64,000 nucleotides of DNA, taken from Pholis gunnellus (Eukaryota; Chordata; Actinopteri; Perciformes; Pholidae). The stretch's first letter is position 1; each line of letters opens with the position of its first letter. This document shows, one piece after another, positions 30,648 to 44,000 of this stretch. The stretch covers positions 17,721,915-17,785,914 of the forward strand of contig OU342817.1 of the NCBI GenBank assembly GCA_910591455.2, written 5' to 3'. The notes beneath the pieces were generated by a model, which saw only the letters and a list, made by a program, of their open reading frames with translations, made no database searches and was not told where the DNA came from. Position numbers and translations under genes: made by a program.

Positions 30648-31882
30648 TTCATATGTGCAATTCTCACTGTGCCGACAATGTTGACATCTAATTGCTAACT
30701 GTGAATTTGAGAGCGTGGGAAATGCCTGCGCTCTCTCCAAATGTACATGTTGTTTATATTGAAGAAGGAAAGTTGCATTTAAAGAAGAATCATGCTTGAC
30801 AAAGTGTCATTCATGTCACATAACCTCTGAGTTTATTGTAAGAGTTGCAGCTGGCAGATATATTCTGGTTCCAGTGTGCGCAACAACGATCTGTTTTATA
30901 TTAGTTTGTCTGTTTTAATTCTTTTTTTTTTTTTTATAGAGGCACTTGGCTCTTAAATGATTAATTTCTGTGTTTTTACATGTCCCAGCTCTTTGGATTG
31001 GAAACGGAATACCAAGAGCTGGCTCATCACGTTGTTTATCTCTTACGTTTGTTTGTTTGTTTGTTTGCAACAGTGTGTTTTAATGATATTTGCTCATAAT
31101 GTGCATTGTATTATACATTTTACTTTTTTTACTCGTGTTATTATACGCTTTTGACCAAGCAATATCCGTCGTTTGTAGAGGAAAAAGGTTAAACTACAGG
31201 TGTACCCGCCACCATTTTCTTTGTACCGTGCTTATACACGACGTCACACTTCAGGGTTCTACTTTTCCTTTCTACTTTACTTTAGGAAGGCTTTATTCAG
31301 GAGGGCTTTTTTCTGCGTTTTTTCTCTTGACTGAGCCACCAAAAACATCTGCCTCTTGCACAGGTTTACCAACACATTCAGACACGATCTGATCCCGTCT
31401 CAAATCTACAATTGAACACGACAATGCAATCTCAATTTTTTTTTTTTTTAAACACGAGTCCAGGTAGAAGCGTATTTGTTGAGTCTGGATTTTTAGATTT
31501 TTATTGGTCAAAGTCTTTGCACTGTCAAAGAGTTTGGCTTTAACAACGGTCACCGTTTTCAGGCCGGGGGCCCGCGTGTGTATAATATTGTTGGATATCT
31601 GATCCGCGACCATCTTGTCTCTTCACTTTTATCGGTCTTGTCACCTGATCTATGATCCCACACCAGTATTCCAATGCTCATAAGCTTTATGTACACAGAA
31701 TATTTTTTATTTTTTTTTACTGTATTACTTTTAAAGTTGCAATATGAAATTCTTGTTTGTCAGACGAAGAAAAGCGGTAGAGGTTGAGAGGCTGTTGGCC
31801 GACCTATAATGCATCTGTCCGCAAAGGAAAAATGCGCTCTCCCTTATTTTCAAGGTCTCGATCAGTGATTAATGGATGACTC

Positions 31883-31888
31883 AATAAA
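31883..31888 (+). terminator. phactr1: Polyadenylation signal AATAAA
   Basis: Canonical hexamer (context CTCAATAAAACC) about 1.77 kb after the phactr1 stop; a GT-rich stretch follows within about 40-80 bases. Best candidate for the phactr1 cleavage signal. Confidence 0.55.
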
Positions 31889-31905
31889 ACCTGGAGACAT
31901 AGGAA

Positions 31906-33800
31906 CATTGTCTCGCACTTTATGGTTTTTATGTGAAATAATAGGGGTTTTGTTACAGTTTGGAGCAGTTTATCCTCGGGATCAGGACGCCGGTCATTCT
32001 CGTGTCACGTTGCTCCTTTTTGTAAAATCAATATTTCATTGGGTCATCTAATCTCAGAGACTTTGAAATAGGTCATTTCTGTGTTCGAGCCAGCTTCTGT
32101 ATGATTCCAGCATCATGACATTATTTTTTTGAAATTGCCCACCCATGGGTTCAGTACAATAGAGCATAAATAGGAATGAATTACGCCAATATGTTCTCAT
32201 TTCAGCTCAAGGAGACGGACCCGCGCCGCTGGGGCTGAGCATGAGATTTTCCATTTTGCTGGAATCAAGGAACATGAATTCAGCAATAATCTGTTTCCGT
32301 TTACATGTTGATGGAGCAACTGAACCAATTTGAATGTGTTCCTTTTTTTTGTCAGTTTTGAAATACAGAATACCATGTAAAGGATACATCATGCCAATTA
32401 AATCCCATTTCTGAATGCATTCTGAGTTTATTTTTTTAAAGGAAGAAAGAAAGAAAATCACCCCACGGTTTTCGTGCAATACGAGACATCCAAGCATATT
32501 GCCAAAAAGTACTTTCTTTTGCAATCAGGCTTGCTTCACAAATTTCTCCATTACCCATTTTACTCTGTACTACTTCATATTCAATTTGTATTTGGATAAT
32601 GACGGGTGTTCAGGTGAGGGAATTCCTTATGAATGGAGTTTGTGGCACACATACTGTCCAAGATTTAAAAAAATACATGACTCTAAAAATGTAACACAAA
32701 AAACATGCGTGGTTAAATGAAACCATCTCAGCAGGAAGTAGCCTGTACCTGCTCTAACTTCAAATTGACATCCCTGTTTTTTTTTTTTAAAGGACTGGTT
32801 CAGTTTTTCAAATCTGTCTTAAAACAATAACCAGGAGCCCGTATGTGCTTAGTAAGGGATCTTTCAGCGTGAACTGGAGGAATGATTACAGCAAGCAAGA
32901 TATGTACACATGGGGATGGAAGTATTGTTAGAAGACAGACTTGAACAGCTGTGAACCTCTCTCATAATTAGCCAGAAAAGAAGATCTAGGCTGTTTGTTT
33001 CTAATTTGAGGTAAGTATGTAAATAAGATTCCTCATTAGGTTGTGACTGAAGATAAATGTGAGACATCTGCAGAAATTGCATCATTTTCACAAAAGTCAG
33101 CGTGCACGTGCTCCGGAATTTAAATTGGCATGCATTATATGCAAAACCTCATATGCCTTTGACAATAATTATATCGGGATTTTGCACGTCTAATAATAGC
33201 ATAATTGTTTAGCTTGAACACATTTAGAAAAAAAGGTGCGCTTAAAAAACACACACACACACACACACACCACCGGCCTCGCTCATGCTCAGGGTCGCTG
33301 CGTCCTCAACAGGAAACAAAAGAAAGCAGTTTAGGTCAAGCTTTGCGGTTCGCTCCACTAGATGGCGAGAAATACAATAGAATGAGGGGATGAACACTGA
33401 TCCTGGGTCTGTGTGGCCTTGTGAAATGGCGTCCTGACGAGATGGTGCTGACGTTATTTGCCTCGTCACCACTAGTCTGAAATAAATATACCTACAGCGG
33501 AGCTTCATATCTCCATGCGGCAGAACTGTATTAACGGGAAGTGAACAAACCGCGTGAAACTTACTGACGGTTCTAAGTGTACTCTCATATTCAACGGTTG
33601 ACCGATAATGGCTGTTATAACGGTAACGTCACTCCAGTGAGTGACACTGATACGGTCGTTTTCTTAACTGCCAGCTTACAGGTAGCCCGTAGATATGTAC
33701 TGCGACTACAACGGATAAGAGGAAGTACTTCAGTAGCTGCACACCGAACAATTTATACGAGCTATGTTTACTCCTCCCATCTGTTCCCCGCCTCTCTTCG
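31906..33800. other. Intergenic region between phactr1 and phlpp1
   Basis: AT-rich sequence with a short CA repeat near 33249-33270. No exon-like frame with a family match. A minus-strand frame at 33629-33904 near the phlpp1 promoter has no recognisable content. Confidence 0.6.
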
Positions 33801-33819
33801 CTGAAACCGACGAAAGGCT

Positions 33820-34331
33820 TCATGGGAAATGTATTCGTGACATCACTTCTCTCCTGCCGGCGGCGACGACGGGGCGCGTTCCCGGCACAATACACTTCCC
33901 ACAATCCACCGCGTTGTTGTTAGCGACCCCATCTTGTGTCCTCCTCATGAATATATAGCAGCCAGCATTTGCGTAGGAGGTCGGCCGACGTTCATTTCAT
34001 ATTCCAGCACTGTATTTTGGTCCAAATGGGACGCGCAGTCACGTCTCCGCCCTGATCCGTCCCCGCGCGCCCAGCCTCTTCCCAGCGAATTTAATCGGTG
34101 AAATGTTTTTTTTTGTTTTTTTCCCCCCTCCGGAGCAGCGGAGGAGACTCCGACAAGGAAAGGAAGCCAAGAAGTGAATGACTACTAGTGGAATAAGTCA
34201 GCAACACCGCCCTGTTGGCGGACATTTAGCACGGTGGGCACGCTTTTTACGGCTTTTAAATGTAGACGCTGTAGGTGTAACCAAGTGCGCACCGTTATTT
34301 GTTTCGAGCGGGGGACTTTTCATTGGCAGAG
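33820..34331 (+). promoter_or_regulatory. phlpp1: phlpp1 promoter and 5' UTR
   Basis: A GC- and CpG-rich block begins near 33840 and continues through the first coding exon. ATATATAG at 33951-33958 is TATA-like and would place initiation near 33985. The region up to the ATG at 34332 has in-frame sequence without an earlier ATG in good context; the chosen ATG has G at -3 and G at +4. Confidence 0.5.
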
Positions 34332-35946
34332 ATGGAAAGCGTGCAGGCTGTAGCTGAGGACGGCGCGTCGGATGGAGACGCGACCAAGTTAATGAAGAAG
34401 CCCAGCGGACTGTCTCTCGCCCGGGGGACTCCGGCGGATGATGGCGGTGGACATTCGGCACCCTCCCGCGTAGAGGCGAAGAACGGGAACAGCCTCCCCC
34501 AGTCCGCCTCTTCTAGTGCGTCAAACCGAACCGCGGCGTCTAATGGCCGGGGCTCGTCCAGCAACTCCAGCTCCCTCCTGTTGAGACGGAGGCGCTTGAA
34601 GAGGAACCTCTCCGCCGCAGCTGCAGCCACCACCGCCGCCGCCTCAGCTGTCACCGCCGCCTGCGGCGCCAAGATGAACTCGGCCCTGTCCTCTGCGTCT
34701 TTGCACACCCGGAGTCTGGACAGGAAGACTCTGCTGAAGCACCGGCAGAACATGCAGCTGCAGCCCGCGGATCGCGAGTGGGTGAGAGCGGACCTCCACC
34801 GGGGCTCCGTACACGTCCACGAGAGACTCACGCCCTCGTATCCCAGGCCGGTCCTTTGCACTATGGACACCACGGCCGGCGAGGTGGCGCTCCGGCTGAG
34901 TAAACTCTGCGGTAAGTCGAGCTCTGTGGTGCGCATTTTTTGTAAAGATAACCCCAAGACTGACCAAAATGGCAACTGCAATGTGAAGTACGAGTACAAC
35001 GATAACCCGCGCAAGGTGAACGAAGACTCGAGTGTGAAATGCGGCCACCTGACCCCGCTAGAACCCGCTGAATTAAGGGGCCACCCGAGTGACAGGTTGA
35101 GACTGCTGCTCATGGAGAACGCAGACGAGAGGCAAAAGCAACAGGACGTCGATGGGAAACTTTTCACCCCGGAATCGGAGTCGCAAGACAACATCGCCTG
35201 CTCGCTGTCCGATTTGAACTCAAACTCGAACATGGACACCCCCAACGACGACGACTCGGAGCACAGGAACTGTCTGGACAGCTACGGATTAAACTCTGGC
35301 TCGGACGTGGAGAGCAGCGCGTTTGACGACCTGAGCTCGGGGGCCCGGCTCAGCGAGCACAGGGACTCCCTCAGCGACGACATGGTCCTGGGCACCGAGG
35401 CGTCCATCCTCAGCCCCTCGTTTGACAGCGCCACGGAGGGCCACGACATGTACGGCAGCTCCTCGGACGAGCTGGACCTCGACTGTCCCGCGACCAGCGC
35501 GAGCATGGACCCCATCTCGCAGCATCACGCCAACGGGGTCGGCGCTGTCACCGGCGCCAACTACAAGCAGTGCAACGTCGGCCGTTTGAACAACCCGACG
35601 ACCAACATGAGACCGGAGAGCAGACTGAGCCCACACGGTCTGGGCAGCCTGCCACCCAGCAGCAGCGCCGGCTCACTGTCGAGAGCCTGTTCTACAGGTA
35701 ACACACCTGATGGCCAAGACCCCGCACAGTCGGGGCCGACAGCAGGCCACGGTGGAGATTCCCGCGAGTCCAGCCCCACGCTGTACGTACAGATGCACGG
35801 CGAGACTGTCAGGAGGCTCAGCCCCGACGAGAGGCCTCTGCAGATCCAGAATGACTTTCTCTTTAAGCTTGGATTTAAGGACCCGTGGAGAGTTCAAGAG
35901 GAAGGGCTTAACACGGAAATTGGCTCCTTGTTACGCTTCTATGCAG
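34332..35946 (+). CDS. phlpp1: phlpp1 coding exon 1 (N-terminal extension, RA-like)
   Basis: 538 codons plus one base; donor TATGCAG|GTAAGT. Residues about 82-94 (LLLRRRRLKRNLS), 127-139 (RSLDRKTLLKHRQ) and PVLCTMDTTAGEVALRL match the PHLPP1 N-terminus. The middle is a long, acidic, Ser/Asp-rich disordered region that does not resemble the Ala/Pro-rich human one. Residues 481-538 (PTLYVQMHGETVRRLSPDE to SLLRFYAG) form the conserved end of the RA-like region. The frame stays open upstream of the ATG but without another ATG. Confidence 0.93.
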
Positions 35947-36953
35947 GTAAGTGAAATGATGCGTTCAGATGTTAAAATCCTAATTCAACAATTCTCCCAC
36001 GAGCAGGTTTCCTGGGGGGGCTTGTTGAGGCCCTTCTCTTTTTGCACATCACGTGGTTTTTGGACTGCAGATCCTGTGCGTTTGTTAACAGGTTGGCGAC
36101 CTGTGTCCCAAAAAAAAAAATAACAAGCAGGTGCAGTCATGCAGGTGTGCGCTTCGTGACGTTGCACTAATAGAGCAAAGCAACAGTTTATTTGCTTTCT
36201 TTCTCGTTTGTGTTTGTTTGTTGCTGAGACCGAATGCCATTTTCACAGGAGGGTGTGAAGAGGGTGCTGTCAGGCCAGAGGAGTGCAGCGCGAGGCCTTT
36301 TTTGCTGCTCACCGGCGCAGCAATTTAGTGGGTTATTATTATTAAAAGTCTGCTCGCCATAAGTGTGGCTCTCAGTGATGGTTTATCACGTTCAGGTTGT
36401 GTCGGTGGAGTGAATGGGTCAGTGTGAGGTCACGGTCCGAATGCTGCTGCTTTGCCAGATCGACCTTGCCTCAGACTTCCTTATTACATTTCCAGGTCTG
36501 GTTGTGTTTTTTATATTTTATATTTTTCCAGATAGTTTCTACTGTCCATGTCAGACCAGCACACTGTGCTCCCATGGACACGCATGACATCCGCCACAAA
36601 GCCATCGCCGCAACTTACGGTGCTCAGACATGGGGGCCCTTTTTCCGGCTTTTGCCCCATTATCATCGCGATGAAAAGGCTGAATGCCTTTGTGGTTGGA
36701 TGGAGAGCAGGGGTGGGAAGCGGTATGGCTGGGAGCACCATAAACCCTCTCTGTGTACCAAGTGGATTCTGGTCATTGAGATGCGGCACAGGGCCTGTCC
36801 CATTGGCACCCAGCGCGGCTACTGTCACACTAAACTAAACTGCCTGCCAAGTTGGGTTAACGTGCTCCTCCACAGCTCAGGAAGCCCCTTTCTTCACCGC
36901 TGCTGCCGTTGCTGTCGCCGCCGAGGGAAGTGAAATGGGGAGGGTGTTTGGGG

Positions 36954-36989
<36 letters not shown>

Positions 36990-37550
36990 CTGAGTGTCTG
37001 GGGACGACAGTTGAGGAGAAACCGTTTTGCTGGGTCTGAAGTATGGGAAAGAGAGGCACCGACGCTCTACGGCTTCCTGTCCCGAGAGGCTGTCGAGCCA
37101 GAGGTCGCTCCCGCTCACAGTCACGTGTCGCCTCATGACCTATTGTGCTCTCGGGCGCTCGCCTCGCTTGAGGTGCGATGAATTCGTTCAGATGGCGTGT
37201 AATGGCAGGCCGCGTGTGTGCAGTGCACGCTGGGGCTCATGTGGACGGATGTGCATTTAGGAGGAGGAGGGGGGGGAATGCTGCACGAGTCTGTGCTGTC
37301 AGTCAGCTGAGATCAACCGGCGGTAGCAACGCAAGCCGCTAGAGGCGGTCAGAAGTAGGCCCCGATGCCCCTCCGAGGGCGACGCCTCCACATCCCATGT
37401 GAGACGGCTTAACTGCGGTCACCTGAGCTCTCTCTCCAGCCCCCCCCCCCCCCCACCACCACAGCCAATAACACTACGCAACACTCGAGCCACAGTCTGA
37501 CACAAAAGGCCTAATTGGCATTCAGTCGCACAGAGAGGGACTGGAGAGCA

Positions 37551-37641
<91 letters not shown>

Positions 37642-38043
37642 TAGAAAGAAAGCAGAGCTGCCTCTGTGACAGCAGTGCTGCTCCTCTGCCCTTTTCCTTT
37701 ACACGATGGAGGCATGCGAGGAATGTACGCTGGCTCGTCTAGAATGTCAGGCACGTCTGCTGAGGAGGAAGTGTGTGTGGTGTGCGGTGGGGGATACGAG
37801 GGAACACCGCGCCGACACATGTTGCGCTGCCTTTGAATGGTTCAGATAGGGCCAGTCTCAGCTGACTTGCTGGCTGACTCTCAGGCGCAGCTGCCACAAC
37901 TGTAGACCTCAGTCACACTGAGGGCCTTCTTGTCTGCGCGCCTGTGTGCGTGCAAAGCGGCCTTTGATACAGGAAGTCCAGGATCTAATTCCTTATTATG
38001 TATTTTATCAGTTGCTCAATTGAAGTTCTTTGCATTTATATAC

Positions 38044-38092
<49 letters not shown>

Positions 38093-41000
38093 CCTTGATA
38101 TTAAGTGAATGAGCAGCCAGTAAACTGTACCGTATCTTTTAATAAGGCTGAGAGAAGAGGTACTCTGCACTCAGCGTGATTGGGGAGGCGGGAGAACGAT
38201 GGGAAGAGGCCGTTAAGTCGAAGAGTTGCCGTGGTGCGTTGTGCCAGATCCTTTTTAGACAATGCAGAGGCCGGTTTGACTTTGAAAGGTCCAGGTCATG
38301 GTTTTCATTGCGTATGGACTCCGCAGTGGCCAGATGAGAGAACTCACTTTGCCCTGCTAGACACACAAACCCCCCCCCCCCCCACACACACATGTACAGA
38401 ACGCTGCCTAGATCAAAGGGCCGCTGTCCTCTTTGGCAGCCTGACGACTGATCCTTTCAGGGCTTCTCACACAGGAGCCTCTTGTAATGCTGAGCCAGCT
38501 TTATTAGAGTTTGAGTACAAGGAGAACCAGTAAAAAAGACTCCTATAATCAATACATTCTGTTGCTGAGAGGCCCCCCCCCCCCCACCCAAAAGAAAAAT
38601 GCCATAGCTCTAAATAAAAGTACACGTCCTGGAGAGAGTTTGCTTTTACAGATTATTTTTCTAACTGTACATCGAGCCTTGATTTAATTGCCCCTTGGGG
38701 TAAAAGTGTCGGGCGCAGGTCAGCGTCGCTCGGTGACGGGGTGTCTGCTCTGCGGACAGGAGATCCTCAGCCCTCATGTAATGAAGTTGCCCCCTGCTTG
38801 GATGGCTCCGTTCCCTTACCCAGAGCTAGTAGTGTGTGTGTGTGTGTGTGTGTGCGCGTAGACTTGCATGAAAAGGAAATGACATACTGAACCCTAACTC
38901 ACAGTGGCACACAGGGTTCCCAAGAGGCAGAGGACCCAGAGTCCTTAACCAAAGCAAAGCAGCACACTTAATTATTTAGATTCATTAGCCTACTCAGCTT
39001 TGCAAACACACTCTCGCCCATGCACTTCAGTTTCTGCTTCTCTTGTGGGCTTTCTACTCCCCCTGTTAAAGTTGAAATGTATGCCCTTTTTTTAAGGTTT
39101 CGGCGTGCTTTATGAGCGAAGTGAACGACCGCTGGCGTGTAGCCGGCCTGGAAACTGTCGAGGTATTAATTCCTTCTTCAGCGCCACTCGGGTTTACAGC
39201 TCAAGCCTCTGCGAAGCAAAAGTCAGGGTCGATAACGGTTTCAACATGCTGCACCCAATTTTCGGGTTAATTCCCGTGTTGTTGTCAGTGTCTGCCAGCA
39301 AGGTGAACTTGGCAGGAAGAGTAGTTCATGCAGAACTAATAAAAGCAGAGCTATCTAATGGGATGGAGCGGATAATGGCTCGGCTCTGTGCAAAACAAAA
39401 GTGGCGAAATGTACCTGTGCACACACGTTTTTATGGCTTTGCACATTTGTGGTAATACTTTGGTCGGAGTTGTAGTTTCACAAATCACGATGAGTGAATT
39501 TCTAGTTCTAGTTATTTTTTTTATAGCCTGCTTTTAATATAAAGTTTTCTCTGCACTGATGCTCAAAACAAATTGCGATTTCATGCCTATTGTCTCACGG
39601 TTATTGAGTTGATTATTTCCAAAAAATCAAATAATAACACCATTTCATTACTTCAGGGCCTGTAGCTTCAACTCTCAGGCTGACGTTGCACATATTCTGT
39701 ATTTCTGTCATCGCCTGCTTGAATCTACAGCATCTTTAAATGACAGATTATCTTTTTAAGAACGAAAACAGTGGGTTTATGGTGAGACTTGGAAGAAGAA
39801 AAAGGTCCTTTTAGATGTGTACTTGTTCTTGACAGTCGTGGTCGGAGGAATTATGTTTCCGGGACGTCCGTCCGTCCGTCCCATTCTCGTGAACGCTAAG
39901 TCTCAGGAACTCCTGGAGCAGATTTCTTTAAATTTGGCCAAACGTCCACCTGGACTCAAGCATGAACTGATTTCATTTTGGAGGTCAAAGGTCGCTGTGA
40001 CCTCGCGAAATACATTTTTGGCTCAAAAACTCAAAAAAATCCGTACGCTCAATGGGACAATTTCACACAAAAACTGCAAATTTGACAAGTGGACAGACAA
40101 CCGCGAGACGGTAACTCTACTTTATCGTGTTTGTCCAAACATGAGGCTCAAAAAGAAATATAGCAAACACAATATCAGCAATGTCAAATTACATCATAGA
40201 AATATCAAATTGCAGTACACATTATATCTGGGGTACATTTGTGGCTCTAAATAGTTTCTCAAATAAAAGTTTCAATCAATATTAGATGCAATGAAATAAA
40301 AGACAAATCTCCACGTGATGACATAATGGCAGCAGCTTGAGTCCTACTGACAGGATGTCTTCATTCCATGTACACAGACAATCCTAACAGTTTAAGAAGA
40401 TAATGAATAGTTGAGCTTTGAGGAATGTCCTCTCAGGACTGTAACTCTCCGCTCTTACCTCGAGGCCTCTCTGGTGACGCGATGACTTAAAGGACTCTAC
40501 GGGGTTTAACGGCTTAATGAAGCTCCCAACTTTCTCCAGCAGGCTGTGAGCAGCTATTAGGCAGAGGAAGCGCTCACGCCGCCTCGTCTGAGCCTTCGCA
40601 TGCCTTCTTTGCACAGTCAGCGCGCCAGAACCGCACCCACGTCTCTACGAAGAGGACGGTCTGCGCACATTTTTACGTTTTCGCCGCGCGTGTCTCGTGA
40701 TCGGTCACCGGTTGTCCTGACGGCAATACGGGGTTCCCCTCCTAGTGGCTCGGTTTCAATGAATTTTGTCTGTTCAAATGTGTTGCCGGCCTCCAGGGAA
40801 GTGTCGAGTTCACTTGAATCTACTAAAACGTGGCACAGTTTGCCAAAACGACAGCATCTCCGTGCGTGCAAACACTACAAGGGAGAACCTTTCGCCCCAA
40901 AGTGAGGCAACGTGGCCGCCTCATCTTTTCTCACATCCATGTCGTCCGCCTGACAGCTAATGCTCTCTCTAAATGGCCAATTGCTGAGTCATTATGTAAT

Positions 41001-44000
41001 TGTGTAATCAGATTTCACACGTTCCAGAGCTCACGTCCAGTACGCACGTGTCCGTGTGCGCTGAGCTTTTATTGTGTTCACCGCTGTATGCGTAAAATCC
41101 AAAAACAGAGATTCATGTATCTCCTGTCTCTTCACGGGGGAAGCCACACGTGGAGACGCGGTCTTGAAACGAGACGAGGTCATGAAGCCGTCTCCGAGGA
41201 TTCGCACGTGTGCGTCTAGTGAGGCAGACGCGGAAGAGGACGGCGGTGTCGGCTCGTAGCGGTTACAGCCGGGGGAACTGTTTTCTGTCTAATATAGATT
41301 GCCTTCTTGGCTGACATCCTCCTCTGGCGGCGAATCCTCCTCCCTCTCTCTCAATTTCTCTCGTGATCGATCCCCCTCCCTCTCGCATCTCCTCCTCCCT
41401 CACACCATCTGACAGCTTCCATTTATCCTCCCATATCTCTTCATCTCTCCCCTGGCTTATATTGCTTTTCACTCGAAGAATTACCGGTCACCCCCATAAT
41501 TGTCTCCAAAAAAAAAAAAAAGTCAAAGGCAAAAACTAACAGCGCAGGTCATTATTTCTACGTGTCTTAAGTAAAAAAAGAAACGGGGGGAATTTAAATT
41601 CTCGTGGCTTTGTGGCTAGCCGCTAAATCTAGGCTGAACAATGTCATGCTGATATGTCACTCCTGTCTGCCTGCCGGCAAGTTGTGGGGGGGGGGGGGGG
41701 GGGGGTCTGCCTTGTGGGAGCAGCCCGGCCTCTCGGCTGTCTGTCAAACTGCCCTTACCGAATACTCCCCAGAAACCTCGGAGGGTAGCAGTTGGCGGTG
41801 TTCGAAGGTCCCCCCCCCCTCTTTCAGTGGGGTCACGGTGAAGGCCCACTAGCCCCGAGTTGAGCACCAGTCGTGTCCCCCCCCCCCCCCCCCCCGACCA
41901 CATTCACGACGGGGGGTTGGGGGGGGATTAGAGGCAGGCCGGCAGGGGCTCGCTCTCCGCGGCTTTGATCAGCAGCAGCCCACTTTAATACCAGACAACA
42001 TCTGCAACTCTCAGCATTAAAGAGGCCCAAAAAAAAAAGAAAATGTCGATTAGGGAAGACACAGCCCGCTAGTGTCCAGGACAGAACTGTGTCAATGCCT
42101 GGATGGGAGGCTTTTAAATACCAGCGCTCCAGCGGCGCTGCCACGTTTTACAAAGCCCCGAGTCTCCAGAGAGGTTATTTTGCATTACGTTTTAAAATTC
42201 CGATTTATTAGAATTTTGTATTCCTCAACACACACACTGAGTAATCATTACAAAAGGATCTGCTCTTAAGGTTCGAAGGCAGCTGTTTTTATACAGAGGA
42301 AGCTTCCTGCACTGCAGAAAACAAGCGGCTAAGTAGATGCGGTGTTTAGCAAATATCATTGTGCGGAAGGAATTCAGAGCGTTCACCGAACTGTCCCCAC
42401 AATCTTTGATTTGGTGTCATCCGGACACGGCTAGATAAGGTGTGTTTGGGTGGAGCTGAGCCTGTTTCTGTGGACTCTGCTCCAATAGAAAGGGGGCAGA
42501 GTTGTTGATATGGAATGACCTAGTTTAAAGTTCGTCTCTCGTCTAAAATGCTGAAGCACAAGAATGAAACTTCCTCATTGGCAAGAGACCTCTATGTTTT
42601 TTTAGAGAGAGAGGTTCTGAAGCAGACAGATGGACGCTGCCACAACCGCACAGATGTAGATGATTCTACACCGCTATGTTCTGCACATCACCCACGGTTA
42701 ATGCACAGGTACCCTACTATGCTCCTGGAGGTAAATCCGCAGTACATTGTTCAGCATCACCTTGAGTTCAATAGGTGCATCTGTGGAGCCTGAGTCCAGC
42801 GGCTGCGTCTTTTATCTCCTGGAAGACGCTCTTCAAGGATGCGAAGGCAGTTTGCGCCTGACGTTGCTGGTGATCATTGAAAGCCTACAGTGTGTCGTAA
42901 GACAGTCCCGTGGGACTGAACCGTAAAGCTCTGGGTAGCCAACTGCTCCGTATTTACCATGGACTGATATTTATGGAAGAAAGGAAAGATGTCCGCCGGC
43001 TGGAATTGGTTGTTCCCCATCATACGACATGCGGTGCCAAAAGTTGAACTATGTTTATTTTGGGGTGCAGCCGCTGCGCCCAGAAAATTGGGAATAGTTG
43101 CGCCACCGGTCTTGTTTTTTTTGAGCATGCTGCCTTTTTTTGCACTCATTGTAGTGGCTTGTCGGCCCGCAGCTTTTGCCGTTTGGATTCGCTCTCACCG
43201 CTTTCGGCCGCGGTTGGCGTTCAGCAGATATGCTCCCAAAAAGCCCCACTGTACACTACTCACTACCGACTCAGCACCTAAAAGCAGAGCGACAAGATAA
43301 ACGACTAGCTGCTAACGAGACACACATTTCACCCAGGAAAAGCTTTTGAATATTGGACTTCAATTCATCGGGTGTCCAGAAACACGACTTCAAATGAATG
43401 CTAATGTTGCTCTGGATGTGTAAATGGAAAGAAGTGGCCCAAAAACAAATCAGCTATTGAAGATGTAAAGTATCTAGTGGGAAACGAATAAAGGACGGCA
43501 GAAACAAAAAAGACAGATGTGGTTATTCATACGCAGGTTTTATTGTTGCTGCTCAAATTGGAGCTAGTTATACTGTTGTATACTATTAGTCTATTAACAA
43601 TGTATCATATTTTAACAAAGTACAGTACGTCTCATATCTAATATTTTGTGACACTTCCTCAAAATTGTATGCAAAATAAGTGTAGCACTTGTATAGAGAG
43701 GTATTTCTAATATCCTGTTAAAAGTTGAAGAAATGTCTCAAAAACAAAACATCAGCTTCATAAACGGGATTTATTACGGTTTTATTTTGGGATTGCATTA
43801 CATTAAACGGATGTACTTAATACATAAGTAGGTCAGTAAGTGCTGACAAGCTGTAAAAACTGAAAGTCCAGTTCTCATCCCAGACGAGAGATCTCGGTGT
43901 GTGGGGGGGGGGGGGGGGGGAATGCTGCATGTGCAGCCAGTCTCAAACATTAACATGGCAAAGCGCTCGTCTCTTGCTGTTAGCGGTGCAGTTTGAAGAC

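Larger units (their letters stand above)
30115..31905 (+). other. phactr1: phactr1 3' UTR (probable)
   Basis: About 1.8 kb after the stop without another gene. It contains C runs at about 30343-30353 and 30371-30387, a 34-base C run at 30614-30647 and a (GTTT)n stretch near 31046-31068. An AATAAA polyadenylation signal lies at 31883-31888. The UTR end is inferred, not shown. Confidence 0.6.

Noticed and set aside
34295..35245. 316-codon open frame on the minus strand
   Set aside because: It is antisense to phlpp1 exon 1, whose GC-rich codons keep the opposite frame open. The protein has no family resemblance.
36397..36933. 178-codon plus-strand frame in phlpp1 intron 1
   Set aside because: No recognisable motif; the frame crosses repeat-like and CCG-rich sequence. 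Could only be supported by transcript data.
39817..40254. 145-codon plus-strand frame
   Set aside because: Lies within a dispersed repeat and its flank; no domain, start context or splice partner.
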